The notes under the pieces were generated by a model. It saw nothing but the letters and a program-made list of their open reading frames with translations, was not told where the DNA came from and did not search any database. The translations under genes and the position numbers were made by a program. From Siderastrea radians (lineage: Eukaryota > Cnidaria > Anthozoa > Scleractinia > Rhizangiidae), in contig OZ024891.1 in NCBI GenBank assembly GCA_964017195.1, positions 6,473,994 to 6,537,993 of the forward strand: a stretch of DNA of 64,000 bases, in the 5' to 3' direction. Shown here in pieces: positions 23,501 to 36,500 of the stretch. How positions within the stretch are numbered: the stretch's first letter is position 1; every line of letters begins with the position of its first letter.

Positions 23501-25015
23501 GACGTGTAGACCTACATACCAAACCAGTCTTACTTGGTATCTCTCCAACCACCAGACAAAATACAAAAGTGACCACAAAAACCTGCATAAGTGATAATGA
23601 AACTAACCTTCATAAGCAGCCTGTCTTCTATGAAGTCTTGAAGAGATTTCTGCGGAACAGATAAATGATTATTTCAGTGCCAAGGAAAATACCTCCATCA
23701 GTTCAGTGAATGGATGTTAATTTATGGAAAGTTCAAATGGTGTTCGCAAAAGATATATCAGAGGAAATCTTATGTAAATAGTGCTGGAGTTTTGATTACA
23801 TCGATAAATAAAAAACTGTCAGGAAATGTATTTACCTTTAGAGTGACGAACGTCTAGGGGAGCTGAAAATGAAAAATAAGTAAATAAGAAATCATACTCA
23901 TTTTTTCTGTGCGGTTTGAAGAACGGAGTATTAATGAAGCTAATATGAGGAGAGGTAATTCAAGTAAGTCGACAGATTATGTCCCGCGCTAAACATAGCT
24001 CACACAAACTCCGTCGATCGAATTCTTTCCCCAAGAGAACTCTGCACTATCATAACGGATCCGCTAGTTAAGTGAAGTTTCTTGTATTTAAGAAGTTTAA
24101 GCGTGATCAAACTGTTTAACACAAGCTGCTATGTAAGCAAACAGAGCCAAGCTTTAAACTCATCATGGTTAACAATTTCATTCGAGTGCCACTATATCTC
24201 TGTAATTGGTTCAAGAAAGCTCATGAGTAAATGTTTCAGCCAATCAGCCATATCTCTGTAATTGGTTCAAGAAAGCTCATGAGTAAATGTTTCAGCCAAT
24301 CAGAGAGGTGTATTGTGTTTTGATCCACCAAGTGAAAAACCAAAACTAATCTCAACTTAAAGGGACATTATATTGTCATAATAAAATATCGAGATTTAGG
24401 TTCCCTTATTCCTTTGCCGTATGGTCAAATGCCACACAAATATAACTATATCGGATAAAAAGTTTTAAAGAGCAAAACAGAACATGTTCTTGGAGATGAA
24501 ATGCAGGATACCAAGGATGGATGCCGCTTGCTGTTAGTTAGGTTTGATCCCTGTCAAGTGATCCACAGAGGAAAATTGCTATTCTGATGAAACTTTGAGC
24601 CTTGGGTCATTATTTGTCCTTTTAAGTTTTTGCTTCTTCGATTTAATTACTTTTGGCGATGCATACGAGAACGCGATACATCAGCCCAGGCTGGGTCCTT
24701 AACCCTTTAAGCCCCAATATCAACGTGCATATTGTCCTCACCGTTCTCCATATATTTCTTATGGTACTAGTTGGTAGAATTTGATTAAACATCAAGACAT
24801 TTCATCTTTGGTGATCACCTTCTTTATTCTCATGTCCTGTATGTTTGATGAAGTAGTGATATTGCAAGGAGAAATTAGATGCTCGTCGCTATTGGGGCTT
24901 AAAGGGTTAAACTGACGCAGCAGTTGCAATCAGCACTTTACTTACCAGAGTAAACTGTTGAATAAACACAAGCTACAGAAATGAGGAAAACTAGCCTCAT
25001 TTCTTCCTTCCTCAT
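20544..25015 (-). CDS. 911-aa secreted Ser/Thr/Pro/Ala-rich protein with PVYYV repeats
   Basis: Five exons, in transcript order: 25015-24946, 23862-23836, 23649-23608, 23300-23208 and 23047-20544. All introns are phase 1 with consensus sites. The CDS is 2736 nt with TAG at 20544-20546. Residues 1-23 form a signal peptide (MRKEEMRLVFLISVACVYSTV). A short propeptide-like stretch ends in RLHRR (37-41), a furin-type site, followed by QAAYEAGYPGYP. The rest is one 2.5-kb exon, low in Cys and rich in Ser, Thr, Pro, Ala and Asn, with many N-glycosylation sequons. Between about residues 220 and 350 there are spaced motifs YPVYYV, YPVYYV, YPVYDV and VPVYNV, each followed by an acidic or polar spacer. 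Ala-Pro repeats (APAPAPVPAPAP) follow in the centre. The C-terminus is basic and hydrophobic (GDKYLGMLKMFGV). A mucin-like or extracellular matrix role is inferred; no family recognised. Confidence 0.85.
24195..24306. repeat. 56-bp direct tandem duplication
   Basis: TATCTCTGTAATTGGTTC...TCAGCCAATCAG occurs twice in tandem with a 56-bp period and nearly no changes, so it is recent. It lies in intron 1 of the secreted 911-aa protein gene. Confidence 0.9.
24699..24910. mobile_element. 212-bp MITE, TTAA + CCCTTTAAGCCCCAAT ends
   Basis: The left end TTAACCCTTTAAGCCCCAAT is inverted at the right end as ATTGGGGCTTAAAGGGTTAA. TTAA at both ends plus a CCCT start fits a piggyBac-type non-autonomous element. 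It is about 35 bp from exon 1 of the 911-aa secreted gene. Confidence 0.85.
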
Positions 25016-25019
25016 GCGA

Positions 25020-28000
25020 GGTAAACCTTTTGAAACAAGAAAAATATAACAACTTGACTGAAATTGCATATTAAGATTGATTTGATATGATTCCTAACGA
25101 TCGCTGAGTTTACTAAAACTGAGTGGTCGTTAGCGAGCACATGGAATCCAGATCATTTTGTGTTTACACGATTTGATAGCTCGTTCACCGATCACTTGTT
25201 TCCGCTATTGAGCAATCGTTGGCGATCGTATGGAAAACCAATACATTCAAAACCTCTTAGTATGTTACTATCCTAAGTTTATACATCATGGAGACCGTAT
25301 CCAAGCATAGCGTGTTTCAGTTAACATGAGCAGGTGGTAAGAGAAGCCATAGATGACAACCTGTTTTCTAACACTGAAGTGCAGGTTAAGTTGTAAACTA
25401 TCTTCTGCTTGAATTCACATACGGTATTGAAATTATCCTTGTAACGGTTGTGAAAAGTTGTTGCTACACCTTTCTCTCTTTTCGCCGTTTCGTATTTTCT
25501 AATTAAAGATTGCACCAGTTCTTTTTGCCATGATGTCAAGTAGCGCCTTAGTTAAAAATTGTAAGGTAATTTTTAGCAAATGTGTTTCTGCAGCGGAAAG
25601 CTAAGTTTATCCAAGTATACTACCAGTAGCCCAGATTCTAGAGGACATCATTGTAGATTTCTACAGCAGGAATTTGTAACTAAATTAAATTTCACAGTTC
25701 AAACTTTTCGCCTAAATAAAAGTCTACAACTTCAAACTCATACATAACTGCCTTAAAGGAATCAGTTGTAAAACTATGGCAGAGTAACGAATTTAAGGCT
25801 ATCTATAACTAATTTGACAAATTTGTCCATAACGATGGCCCTCGGTACTGAAAAACGGCTATGGAAGGATATAAGAAGGAAAATGGAATGTCCAATCACA
25901 AAATAAATATTCAGGTCTTAAAGTCCAGTACTGTATAGCCACAGAGAGGCTTATACATGATAAGTAAATATGGTAACTAAAATAAGAGTGGGATAGATAT
26001 TACAAGTTTTCCATCCAGTATGCTTGAGATGGAAATAAGATCTATCTAAGAAAATCACTACTGTTTATTAATGCTAGTCGATAGACATTGACATAGACAT
26101 ACTTTATTTGTTAACACAGGTTAGAGACGGCAGCTAGAGGCTGATGTGGACCTGATATGGATAACAATGTTATGACCATTGACTGCAGTCCTTGCTTGTA
26201 GCATATCACAATGTGGAACGAGATGATTCCGATATACTTTTATATTACACTTAATTCCTTGATCTCCACGACCATGGCGTTCTAATCTTTATTAACAGCA
26301 ACTGGCTCCGAGACAGCCCACCTCTATAAGGACTATTTTGGTGCCACCAATACAAGAATGTTCCCACTTAGTTGTTTTAAATTGTTAAAAAATGTTTGAT
26401 GGCATTTTACAATTTAGAAGAAAAACCTATTAAAGTGAAAAGACTGGAGAAGCTACTGAGCGCTCAATGAATGAAATGGAAAACAATTGCAACTTACTAC
26501 CAGAAAGCAATTTCTAAAATTTTCTTCTTAAATCTAATTTACCAACTGGTGACTTACCTCAAGCAATCGTTGTATTTTTCTTCAGAAACCACACTCCCGT
26601 GTCAATAATCTTTGTCTTAATCAACGAATTCACGGCTGAAAACAGTAACCTAAAGAAATGTTGAAAAGTCCTTGGTATTTAGAGTTTTGTAGCTGATTTC
26701 AAGTGAAAATATCCTGTGTCGACATCGAGGAATGAAGGAAAAATTCAATAGCGGCTTTCAGCAGGTGGCGTGGCGTTACCCGTACTTGATCTATGACATC
26801 ACAACCCGAGTTCCATAGCTTGTTCAAGCGAGCAGACAGAAAATGTTTGATTAGTTAAGACCGAAACAATTTTATTTGTAAAACAATATCGTGGACATTT
26901 AATAGTTCGATGAGCCCTGTTAATCAACAAGTGCTTCTTTATAGATACTATGTGATCTCGCGGTTCAACGTCGAATTGTCTAAGATTACTGCAACTTTTC
27001 CGTTCATAAGATAATGAAAGCGACAAAATTCTAGTGGAAGAAAATTTTCGTGATGTACGAGCAAGTCCCAAATTATGAGACTGCGAGCGAAATCCTCAAG
27101 TGTGACCATTCAAATGAAAGATACTTTCTTTCAGTACTTTCCTGTGGTGCTGTTCATTAGGCTGTAGAAAGTGACTGTAACTTTTGAGAATGTGAATGTC
27201 ACCTCCAAATGGAAGCTACATCCAGCAACATTTTCCTTCTTTCCAAGTGCAAATTTTAATGAAGTAATCAAATTCGTTTCTTTTAAGCATTTGTAGAAAG
27301 TAAACAAGAAAGGCCCTAGGGGCATTGAACACGGCCGTCGTGCCCCCCCTCCGACCCCCAGGGTCACGATGACCTCACGTGACTCAAGTTTTTTGAAATT
27401 GGTTACTCATTATACCTTTGACGAATTCCCTGTCATTACCTACAACCTATCACCACCCTTCAACAAAGGATTATATGATTCCCCGTTATGTGGCCTCCAA
27501 CCCTTTTCCCCCTCCCCGTCCACTACAAGTTCCAGTCGCTTGACGAAGAGCGTGAATTTGTGATGCAATATTTTGAGCATAGCATGACTCAGTTACATTA
27601 TGTTTAAGTGACGACTCAGGAATATACTGTCTTCTCGCTTTGAATATACCATTTGACGCAGCATTGTGAATAATAAAATCACGGAAATTGAAATAGATTT
27701 ACCGAATAAGACAAGGAAATCGTCCTAAAATCTTAATGAGTCGGTGTTTTTCAAATCTCGCTAGCATCTTCGTCCTTGCTTTTGTCGGAGAGACTTTTAC
27801 GCCATTGAATTCTTCTTAATTTACGAATATTTTGGTAAAAAAGTTGGTGAAGTGTGAGGGGTGGGTTTTTAGCTAGACCCGGTCGTCCCTAACGAACGCG
27901 GCGGACGTCCGGATAACGAGATTAATGCAGCATGGAGGCAGTGTATACAACAGGCAGTGACAGCAGTTACCACTATCTATGGTCAGCAAATAGGATGCCG

Positions 28001-28140
28001 TCCATCATAATTAAAATTAACTTAATTTTATCTCGTAATCGTGGAGCGAATGACCTTGCTGTAGGCGGGTAGAGTCGCTGGGAATTTAAAAAGACAATGG
28101 TTTTGAGAAGATTGGTGAATAAAACGACAGATAAACTGAT
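25020..28140. other. intergenic, no supported gene
   Basis: This stretch holds the upstream region of the 911-aa secreted gene and the region beyond the 3' end of ATF7IP. ORFs at 26799-27071 and 27369-27563 are short and lack coding character. No clear repeat family seen. Confidence 0.4.
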
Positions 28141-28667
28141 ACTTGTTGTGTTTATTTATGTAAATAAATGTAATGATTAAATAGCTAACGATTCTGTAAA
28201 TAAATATGCCAGTGTGTCGTAAAAAGCAAGAAAGTGGTTCACGTTAAAAATTAAAGAACGTTTGATTATTAAAGAAAAGAATGACACCAACTATTTGTAC
28301 AGTAAGGGTTCAAGCCATTAAGGCAAACCATCCAGTTGGTATATTAATACGTAAGAAGGAAAAAATATAATACAAAATAGCCACATCAACGAAAAACTTC
28401 CAAAGAACAGAAGAAAATGCAACTCTAGAAAACAAAATTTCCAGACCGAGTAACGAATGCCATACGATTCTCCAACTGGCATTCCTGGCTTATGTAAATG
28501 GTAGGCACGTCAGTATACCATGTATCATTACTATATAAATTGGCAAAGTTTGCAATATGCACAATCAAGTCAGCCAATCTACTTACGACACGATGTCTTC
28601 GCAAGTACCGTGAGTGACTTGAGTTTGTCAGGCTAGTTTTCTCAGACTAAATTCAAACTAAGTTAAG

Positions 28668-30552
28668 CTATGAAGCATTCATTGAAACCGTGCACGGATC
28701 ACTGAAAGGACCGGCTCGTTCTCTTTCGTCCACAGCACGAACAGAGAAGAAATACTTGCTGCCGGAGGAGAATTGCGTCAACGTACACGCCATTGGAAGG
28801 GGCAGCGCTTTCACAATACCGATCTTCTTCCACTTTATTGGTTGCCCATTGGTTTCTGAGACATCTTGACATGCAAACAGTTCGTAGTTATCGATTTTAA
28901 TTGATTTATCATCATATTCCATATTCCAAGAAAGGACAATGCCACTGCCCATTACAGCAATAGAAGCTGAAGGTTTAGGGAGTGGTGTCTGTGAATTTCC
29001 TTGGGTTAACGTGACTGGAGTTGTGTTCGATGGACGGTTTACTGTTGCTGAGTGTGAAACATTCGTTCTTTGTGTATCTGGAAGATGTCTGTCATTGGGA
29101 GGGTGACTTGAACACACTCCAGGAGTTTGAATGGGCTGTTTGTAAAGAGACTGCAGGGTAATACGTTGATTTCTACCTTCATTCTGTTGTCGTCTTTGGA
29201 CCGATTGTTGCTGCTCCTGAATTGGACGGGCTTGGAATTGTTGTGCTTGCCTGTGATGTTGGACCTCTCGTTTTTGTTGGTTTTGTTGCTGAGACCAATT
29301 CTCAGTCGTTGACCGGTTCACTCGAAGCTCAGATGGAGGAACGGCTTCGTTTCGCGACGTTTGATTCAGCACTATCTCTTTTGGCGCCGCTTTCATTTGG
29401 GTGGACGACATTTCCGTGGAAGCAGACTGCTTTGTATATATGACCACGGGTTGGTCACCACGCGGTCCTCCTGGAAGAGGTACTTTCTCATTCAAGGATG
29501 TGTTTTGAGGAGATTGCCTTTGGGATACATGGCTGGCTTGAGGCTGAGTTCGGGGTTGCAGATGATGTTCTTGTTGTTGCAATCTTTGTCGGTGAAGCAG
29601 ATACTCGGGTGAAGGTACTGAAAATCTGTATCCAGAGGGTAGAACGTCCTCATGTTTATGTTTTTTGCGAGCAGGGACCAAAATGCTCTGTTGCACCTCT
29701 TGGACATCCGATTGAAATTGCCTGTGGTTTGATGCCGTTGCAGTGGACACTTCCTTAGTCAGCTGCGAGCTTTCTCGATCATTCGCGGCCGTGTAATGAT
29801 TTTGGACGACATTAGGCTGCTGGCTTTGTCGACAATGTTGATATTCAGATAGGAGAGCAGACTGCCTCTGGTAGCCACTATTTGCACTCACGTTAGAGGC
29901 AGAAACTGTCTCTTGCCTTTTTAAGTTTTCTTCTCGTAGCTCGCCATTAGTTGTTTCAACAGGTGATAGCTTGTTGCTGCGAATCTGATTCACAAGTTTA
30001 TTTATATGTTCGTGGATTAGGATGTTTGGGTTCACCAAATTTGATCGTTGATTGCTAAGATCTCTCGGAGAAACTTGTCTAGGAGACGAAGTCTGAGGCA
30101 CAGCAGAAATTTGAGAACTTACTAAAGAAGGAGATGTAATTGAAGATCCGTTTAGTTGTGAACGGGACTGTCTTAGTTGCGCTAACGAATACATAGGATT
30201 TTGAGCGGGACTAGGTGAATAGTTCCTTTGCTGTGAGGTGGAAAGTTGGCCCGAAGATCTGACAGATTGTTGCTGTATTTGCTGCTTTTGTGTAGAGGGT
30301 GGGTCTGGCTGCCGCTGTGTTGATGCCGAGACCTGCTGTTGCCTCAGCTGGCTTGACAAAACAGCGACATGGCGTTCTTCTGGTTTTTGTGGCTGAATTA
30401 ACATTTGCTGGTAATGCTGCTGTTGCTGAAGCTGCTGCTTCAGTTGTAGCTGCTGCAAAAGGGAGGCTGTTGATTTCGTTGGAATTACCAGCTGTTCTAC
30501 CGGTGGAGTTGATGTCTCCAAACTACGTTGTTGCTGTTGTTGTTGTTGTTGT

Positions 30553-30584
<32 letters not shown>

Positions 30585-33500
30585 CAAACGTTGCCTTTGT
30601 TGGAGCAGCTTTTCCTGATGTTCACGTATCTTATCTAAAGATACGTCCAAGGCATTTGCTTGAGAAGGCGACTGAGTTTGAGATGCAAAGCCGGATGATG
30701 ATTTTCTCTGCTCAAGAGGTTGTTGTTGCTGAATGGCTTTGGGGAGTACTGGTTGCGAAGATTTTACAGCTTCTGCTTGTAAATTCATAGTTTCATTTTC
30801 TTGTGTTTTATTTCCCTTTAGCTGCAAAGTAAGTTGTGCAGGCCTAGGGTTTACTGTGAACACTACAGCAGTGGAAGCTGGTGCCGCTGTAGTTGTTTGC
30901 AGCGGATGAGACACCGCATTTGGCTTAACATGAAGGGACGGTTGTTGAAGAGTTGTCTTCTGTGCAAGGTGATTCAATCCTGGATTTGATCTCGAGACGA
31001 AGGCAGCATTTATTGTATTGGAGTCGGAAGAGGACGCCATGGAGGGTGTACTTGGACTAACCATGTCTCCAGTCACCGTCACACTGTTCGACAACTTTGC
31101 AACAAACGAAGTGGGTGAAGGAACTGGTATGACAGGACTGGCAGGAACTTCACTTTCGAGGCTCTGCGAGTAGCCAAAAAGAAATGGTTAGCCAAAGGCA
31201 AACAAACAAACGAACGAAAAAAGTCAAACAAATAGTAACATTCACCCATCAGTAGGATCACCGAAGCGTTAGAGACATTGTGTCTCCCGTGTCAGGGCCT
31301 GTAAGTTTTTTTATTCATGTGAGGAGTGGGTGGAATGCTAGCATAAGTGGCCCACACGGCAGGAGCGTAATCCGGTCTCTGCAGCACGAAGCAACTTCGA
31401 ATTTTACCACTCCCCTGGATGTGGTGCTTGTCCACCGCAGGGCTCGCTCCATAGTATGTTCCCTATTGAGATTGCCTATTTCAATTTTAGCTGGTTGTGA
31501 TCCAAGCAAACACTTTTCTAACCGTTTTCGATTGAAACGGTTAATACTTATTGCGTTGATAATGTAATTTCGTTAAACCCACCTGAAGGTATATGGTATA
31601 TGGTAACCTGATACTGACCTCGATCTTACCTTAAAGTGCACCTAACTCCCAAAGTTTTTCCCCGTCAAATAAATTCTGTTATCATTTGGAGCATTTCGTC
31701 ACAAAACGTTTTTGATTTGGTTTAATCCCTGATTTTCTGTGCGCGGTTGAAGTGCGGAAAATCGGGCGAAAATAGACATTATTTTGGTTCAGGGTCGAGT
31801 AGTGAGGGCATGGGACTAGTCACCTTGTGACGTCAAATCAAGAACTCGCAGTCTCCCGCTATCTCTATCGGAGCTATATTTCTCTTGAGCTCTCGAAGAT
31901 GTACAGAAAACTGACGACCCTTCGTATTGCTCCGAGACGTAGTAACCAAAGAAACGAATCACAAGACGTATCACTACATAATACAGCATTTTATGACGAC
32001 GAGCGACCGGAGGTGAAGAGACGAAATGAATGGATTTTGTAAAGCAATAGCGAGCAAAGCGGCAGCCTTCCAAGCACTCGATAGACTTGATACTACGCTC
32101 GATGCATTTTAAGCAAAGATTTGTTGTCGCAGAAGAAGGTATCCGATCAAACGATAGCTTTTTGTGTATTTCCAATGCTTCAACGGCCGAATTATTGTTC
32201 ATGTCCTCCGTTGAAGTAGACTGCAAGCAGTCTCTTTCTTCTTTTATTAACATTTCTTTGTGCAAAAAAGGCCGCAAGAAGATCGAAGTGCGAGCGATGA
32301 GCGGCGAAGCCTCAAGTCGCGAGTCAAGAAGCGAGGGCCGGTTGACTTTCATAATTTGTACATTTCTGCCTGTGCGTAGGATCTGAGGAAACTGCTCGAC
32401 GTTGAAGCACGCAAGACGATTGGTAAGGTAATCTCAGTTGAACCGAGACTAACAAACTCTCGTGCTTATAATTCTCGTCAATTGCCTTCCTGATTCACTA
32501 GTGTTATAAATTGTTGTTCTTGTTAATACTGGTTACAGAAATGGACAAGACGTAAGTAATATCGCAGTTTCCACATTTACTTCTATGTAAAATAAATAAA
32601 TGAAGAAAGGAATGCTTTATTAAAATTTTCATTTCTTTAAGAAATTCCCTCAGCTTGAATATAAATCTCAAGAAAACCAAGACCAAACGTGAAGACCGAA
32701 CGTGCGAAATAAAATGTAAACACTCACGGGCGAAGCTCATCATTCCGGCTTCTTCACGGCCCTCCAAGGCCAATCGTTGCTTTATTTGCCGTTCCAGTTC
32801 TTAGTTTGCCTTTATTTCCTTTTTGCATTGAGCGATTCATTCTTCGTTGGGTTATTAGCAGATATGGCCAGGACAGCACTTTCTTCATCATTTGTCGGTG
32901 TACTGTCGACTTCGTGTTCCGCATCTATCTCGTATTGAGAGTTAAAATTCATCTACAAATCAGCAGAATCCGCGTAGCTCGTCTCAGTATCTACTTTGGA
33001 TTACAACATTGAAATTTTAGTTATACCATGACTTTGTTCCAATTAGCTAGAAGGTCAGAAGGCTTCGATCAAAAAATAAAGTCAGAGAACACAGCTAAAA
33101 ACTAAGCGGCGTGGAATTCTTGGTTCTTGGTCTGACGTCACAACTACGGCTCGCCTTAGGTTCCTCTTACTCGGACTTGAACCAAATTTTTGTTGAGTTT
33201 AACAGGGCTCAGAAAATCGAGAATTTGACCACATCAAAAAAGTTTTGCGAAGAAATGTTCCTGATGATAACAGAATTTATTTAGCCGAAAAAAAAATTAG
33301 GGGTTAGGTGCACTTTAAAACTGAGTTAATCTTACTTTCTTTTGAAAATCGACGAAAGTGTTTACAAGGTTTTGGTAGCTAGACGGGGAACAATATCCAG
33401 TTTCGAATGGTATGACGAGGAAGGGATCTATATTTGTCCTCATGGAACGCAATGTCTTCAAATAAGGCCTGTTCTAATAAGAGAAGAACTTCTAGAGTGA

Positions 33501-36500
33501 AATAGTTAACAAGGCGATATTCATGTACCGGGTCAGTGTCAACTTGGATGCCACGGGATATCTTCGGCAGCGATTTCTGAAAACAAAGCAAAAACATTTG
33601 TGAGTGTCATGATTCAATCTATTGTCGTACGCTTAACCAGTGACAGTCAGCTCACCATCTCATTCTCCATGACATATTTTTTAAACGCGCCGAACAGTTT
33701 TCTTGTGTTCCACTGCAGTTCCCTGTTCTCTCTTTCTAAATCTCGTATGCGATTCTGAAGATGAATGGAATTGGCTGCCACGGCCTCCTCAACTGCCTTA
33801 GTGCGCTGCTCGATGACTTCTCTCAGCACCTAAAATTTGAAGAAAGGATCGTAGGATCGTAGGATCGTTCTGTCGTGAAGGTCGCTATAAATTCACTGTG
33901 AACATAAAAGTTATTTTTGTTTAACGGATTACCCACCTGTTTAAAGATCTGCAAATCTGTGGCTGTTTGTTTTTGTATTTCATCATCGTCATCCTGGCAT
34001 TTTTTATTCTCAACAGGGGATATGTTTTCTTTCGTGCCATTTTGAAGTGAAGTTAAACCTTAAAAGTAAAACAAATATAATACTAAGGAACATTTAACTT
34101 TTTTTCACCTTGTCCCATCCGGCTTGAAAATGAAACGTGGCAAGAGTTAGCTTTGCGCGACAAACAAGCTGGCAGTGAACAGAACAAGCTGACAGTGAAG
34201 CTGGCGCAGCATCCGCTGCCGGTAAACTATGTACACGGGTTTCTGGAGGACGAAAGAAGGCCCTTTCTCAACACTGTCCAACGCCTAATATACATGAAAA
34301 TCAGACATCTTTCAACTTACTCTGTATGGAATCTTTATCTGGTGATTTCGTGAAGCCACTCTTGTCCTCTCCCATTGGCGTCCTTTGTGTGGAATCTTTA
34401 TCTGGCGATTTCTTGATTCCATTCACGTCCTCTTTTAATCTTTTCTTCGGCTCGTTGTCACTAGAAGACCCATTTATTACTTCCTGCTGATTTTCTGTTG
34501 CTTTCATTCCATTAGCTTCAGCGTTTTCAGCAGTTTGACTCTTTGCTTTGTCAGTGGCCGCCTGCAGCTTTCCACACGCTTTTGTGATCCGGCGCAATCT
34601 GTCAATGACGTCTTTGTTTATGTTCAGTTTATTTACCAGCACTCTGGGACCAATTCGTTTCCGTTCTCCTAGAGTCATAGGCCGCGGTTGACAATTTTGG
34701 GGTCCTAAAAACAAAAAAAGTAGGGTCCGCTGTAGCTGACTATGACCTGCAGATAACACAAGGGAAGCAATGTCCCATATAATCTCAACTCCCACAGAAA
34801 ATCCACCTCGCTCAGGAGACCATGATGCAAGAGAACCCGACTCAAAGAGCCCCTTTCCCTGAGAGAATGGGCAACTTATTTATAAATAGACATGGGATTT
34901 CTCGTGTAGAGGTCTCTTGTAGTTGTAATTCTAAATTGACTTATTCATAGAGTCCGTCGCTATGAAATAAAAAAGCGTAATTAACCAGCTAAAACTCTAT
35001 AACAGGCGGCAAGCAGCATAAGTTTGTTGAACATTTTCCGAGTACAAAAAGGTGGAAAACGTTACAGAGGCAAAAGTAAGTCCATAGACCGGCTTACACG
35101 CTAAGTTTATTGTCCCGAGACTCAGAGTATCGGAGTGTGAACTGTAGACGTATTTTGACACCTGATTCTGTTGCAGGGTTTTGCTTCATGTGGCAGTTTC
35201 TTTGCGAACGTCGGCCCCCGATCTGATCAATCTGACCAATCTGTTGCACTGAAATAGACTTGGCTGATTTCAATTTTCAGGGATGGCTGGAAATAGGATG
35301 TCTGAATACTCGTACGATTCACTCTGCGATATTGTCGGGCCGAAAAATCGTAGCGTGTAAACCGGCCGCAAGGCAAAAGAGGATAAAATAGTAATAATTG
35401 ATTTTGGCGGTGCAAGTAGTTTGAACATGAAACAATTTAACATTAATAGAGCTCAGTCCAAATATTAAAAGAGAATTTTACACAACGCCAGTTAGCATTG
35501 ATAGTTTACCTACCGGGTACATCATGTAGATCATCAAGTTTTCTGTGGAAAAACAAATGTAATAAACATAAACCAAAACAAAATACTCCATACACCAGGT
35601 TCTACACTAAGAAGGTAAGTACGGTGAGGAAAGAAGTTAAAAGAGGGAACCTATGAGAACAGTCTTGTGCCTTATAGTATATACCAAATATCTACCACTC
35701 CTTAGTATATACTCCTTAGTATATATAGTGGATAACCAGCACTAAACAGTTTTTTTTTTTCTTAGAAATGAGGGAAAACTCACGCGCGAAATCCAGAACA
35801 ATGCTGGGAGGTGAATAGCAAATACTATCCCGAGTTTGAGTAGCCAATCAGAGCGCTCGAAAAACACTATCCACTGGTTTGGTATATACTAAAATGTAAT
35901 ATTACAACAAAACATGATACAGAATATAGTTCATCCCCAAGTTTTCTCCGTGTTGGATTGGTTTAAATTGAACACATGACGAAACTGTCAGAGAGATCAC
36001 GCTCCTTCGGCTATTTCAACAAAAGAGTTCTTCTGTCGAAGGCACTATCGTGTGATAGGTTGCCTGAGGAAATTTGATGTTTACAACAAATATTATGTGA
36101 AGTTTGAACACTAGATTTCCGAGGGAACCTATCACACATAGGGCCTGAGATAGAAGGACTATATTGTTTTTCTTGTACAACGCTAAATTTTGAGGGAAAA
36201 TTGCCAAACACGGGCACTATGCGCTGCTAGGCGCCCGCTGAGGAGAGACACTATCGCGTCACGTGATCGATTTCGACCAATAGGAGCACGCCAAATTTAG
36301 CGTTGTACTATAAAGGATAATATGGTATAGCGTGGCATAGCGAAGTAAAAAAATTATAATTCCTTTTATTGTTGTTTTGAGGATACTTAACGGGGTCGGC
36401 ATTCACGTAATCAGTGTGATGGAATCTTATGCATATATTATGAATGTCGTGGCAAGGTATTAAGTCACTCGTACATTAGCACATTCGCCAATGAGCAAAT

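Noticed and set aside
30299..30790. 163-codon plus-strand Ala/Val-rich ORF
   Set aside because: Antisense reading of the ATF7IP polyglutamine region.
31816..32352. 178-codon ORF in the 1.7-kb TTAA element as a transposase
   Set aside because: No DDE or zinc motif seen; could be a remnant, but function cannot be supported.
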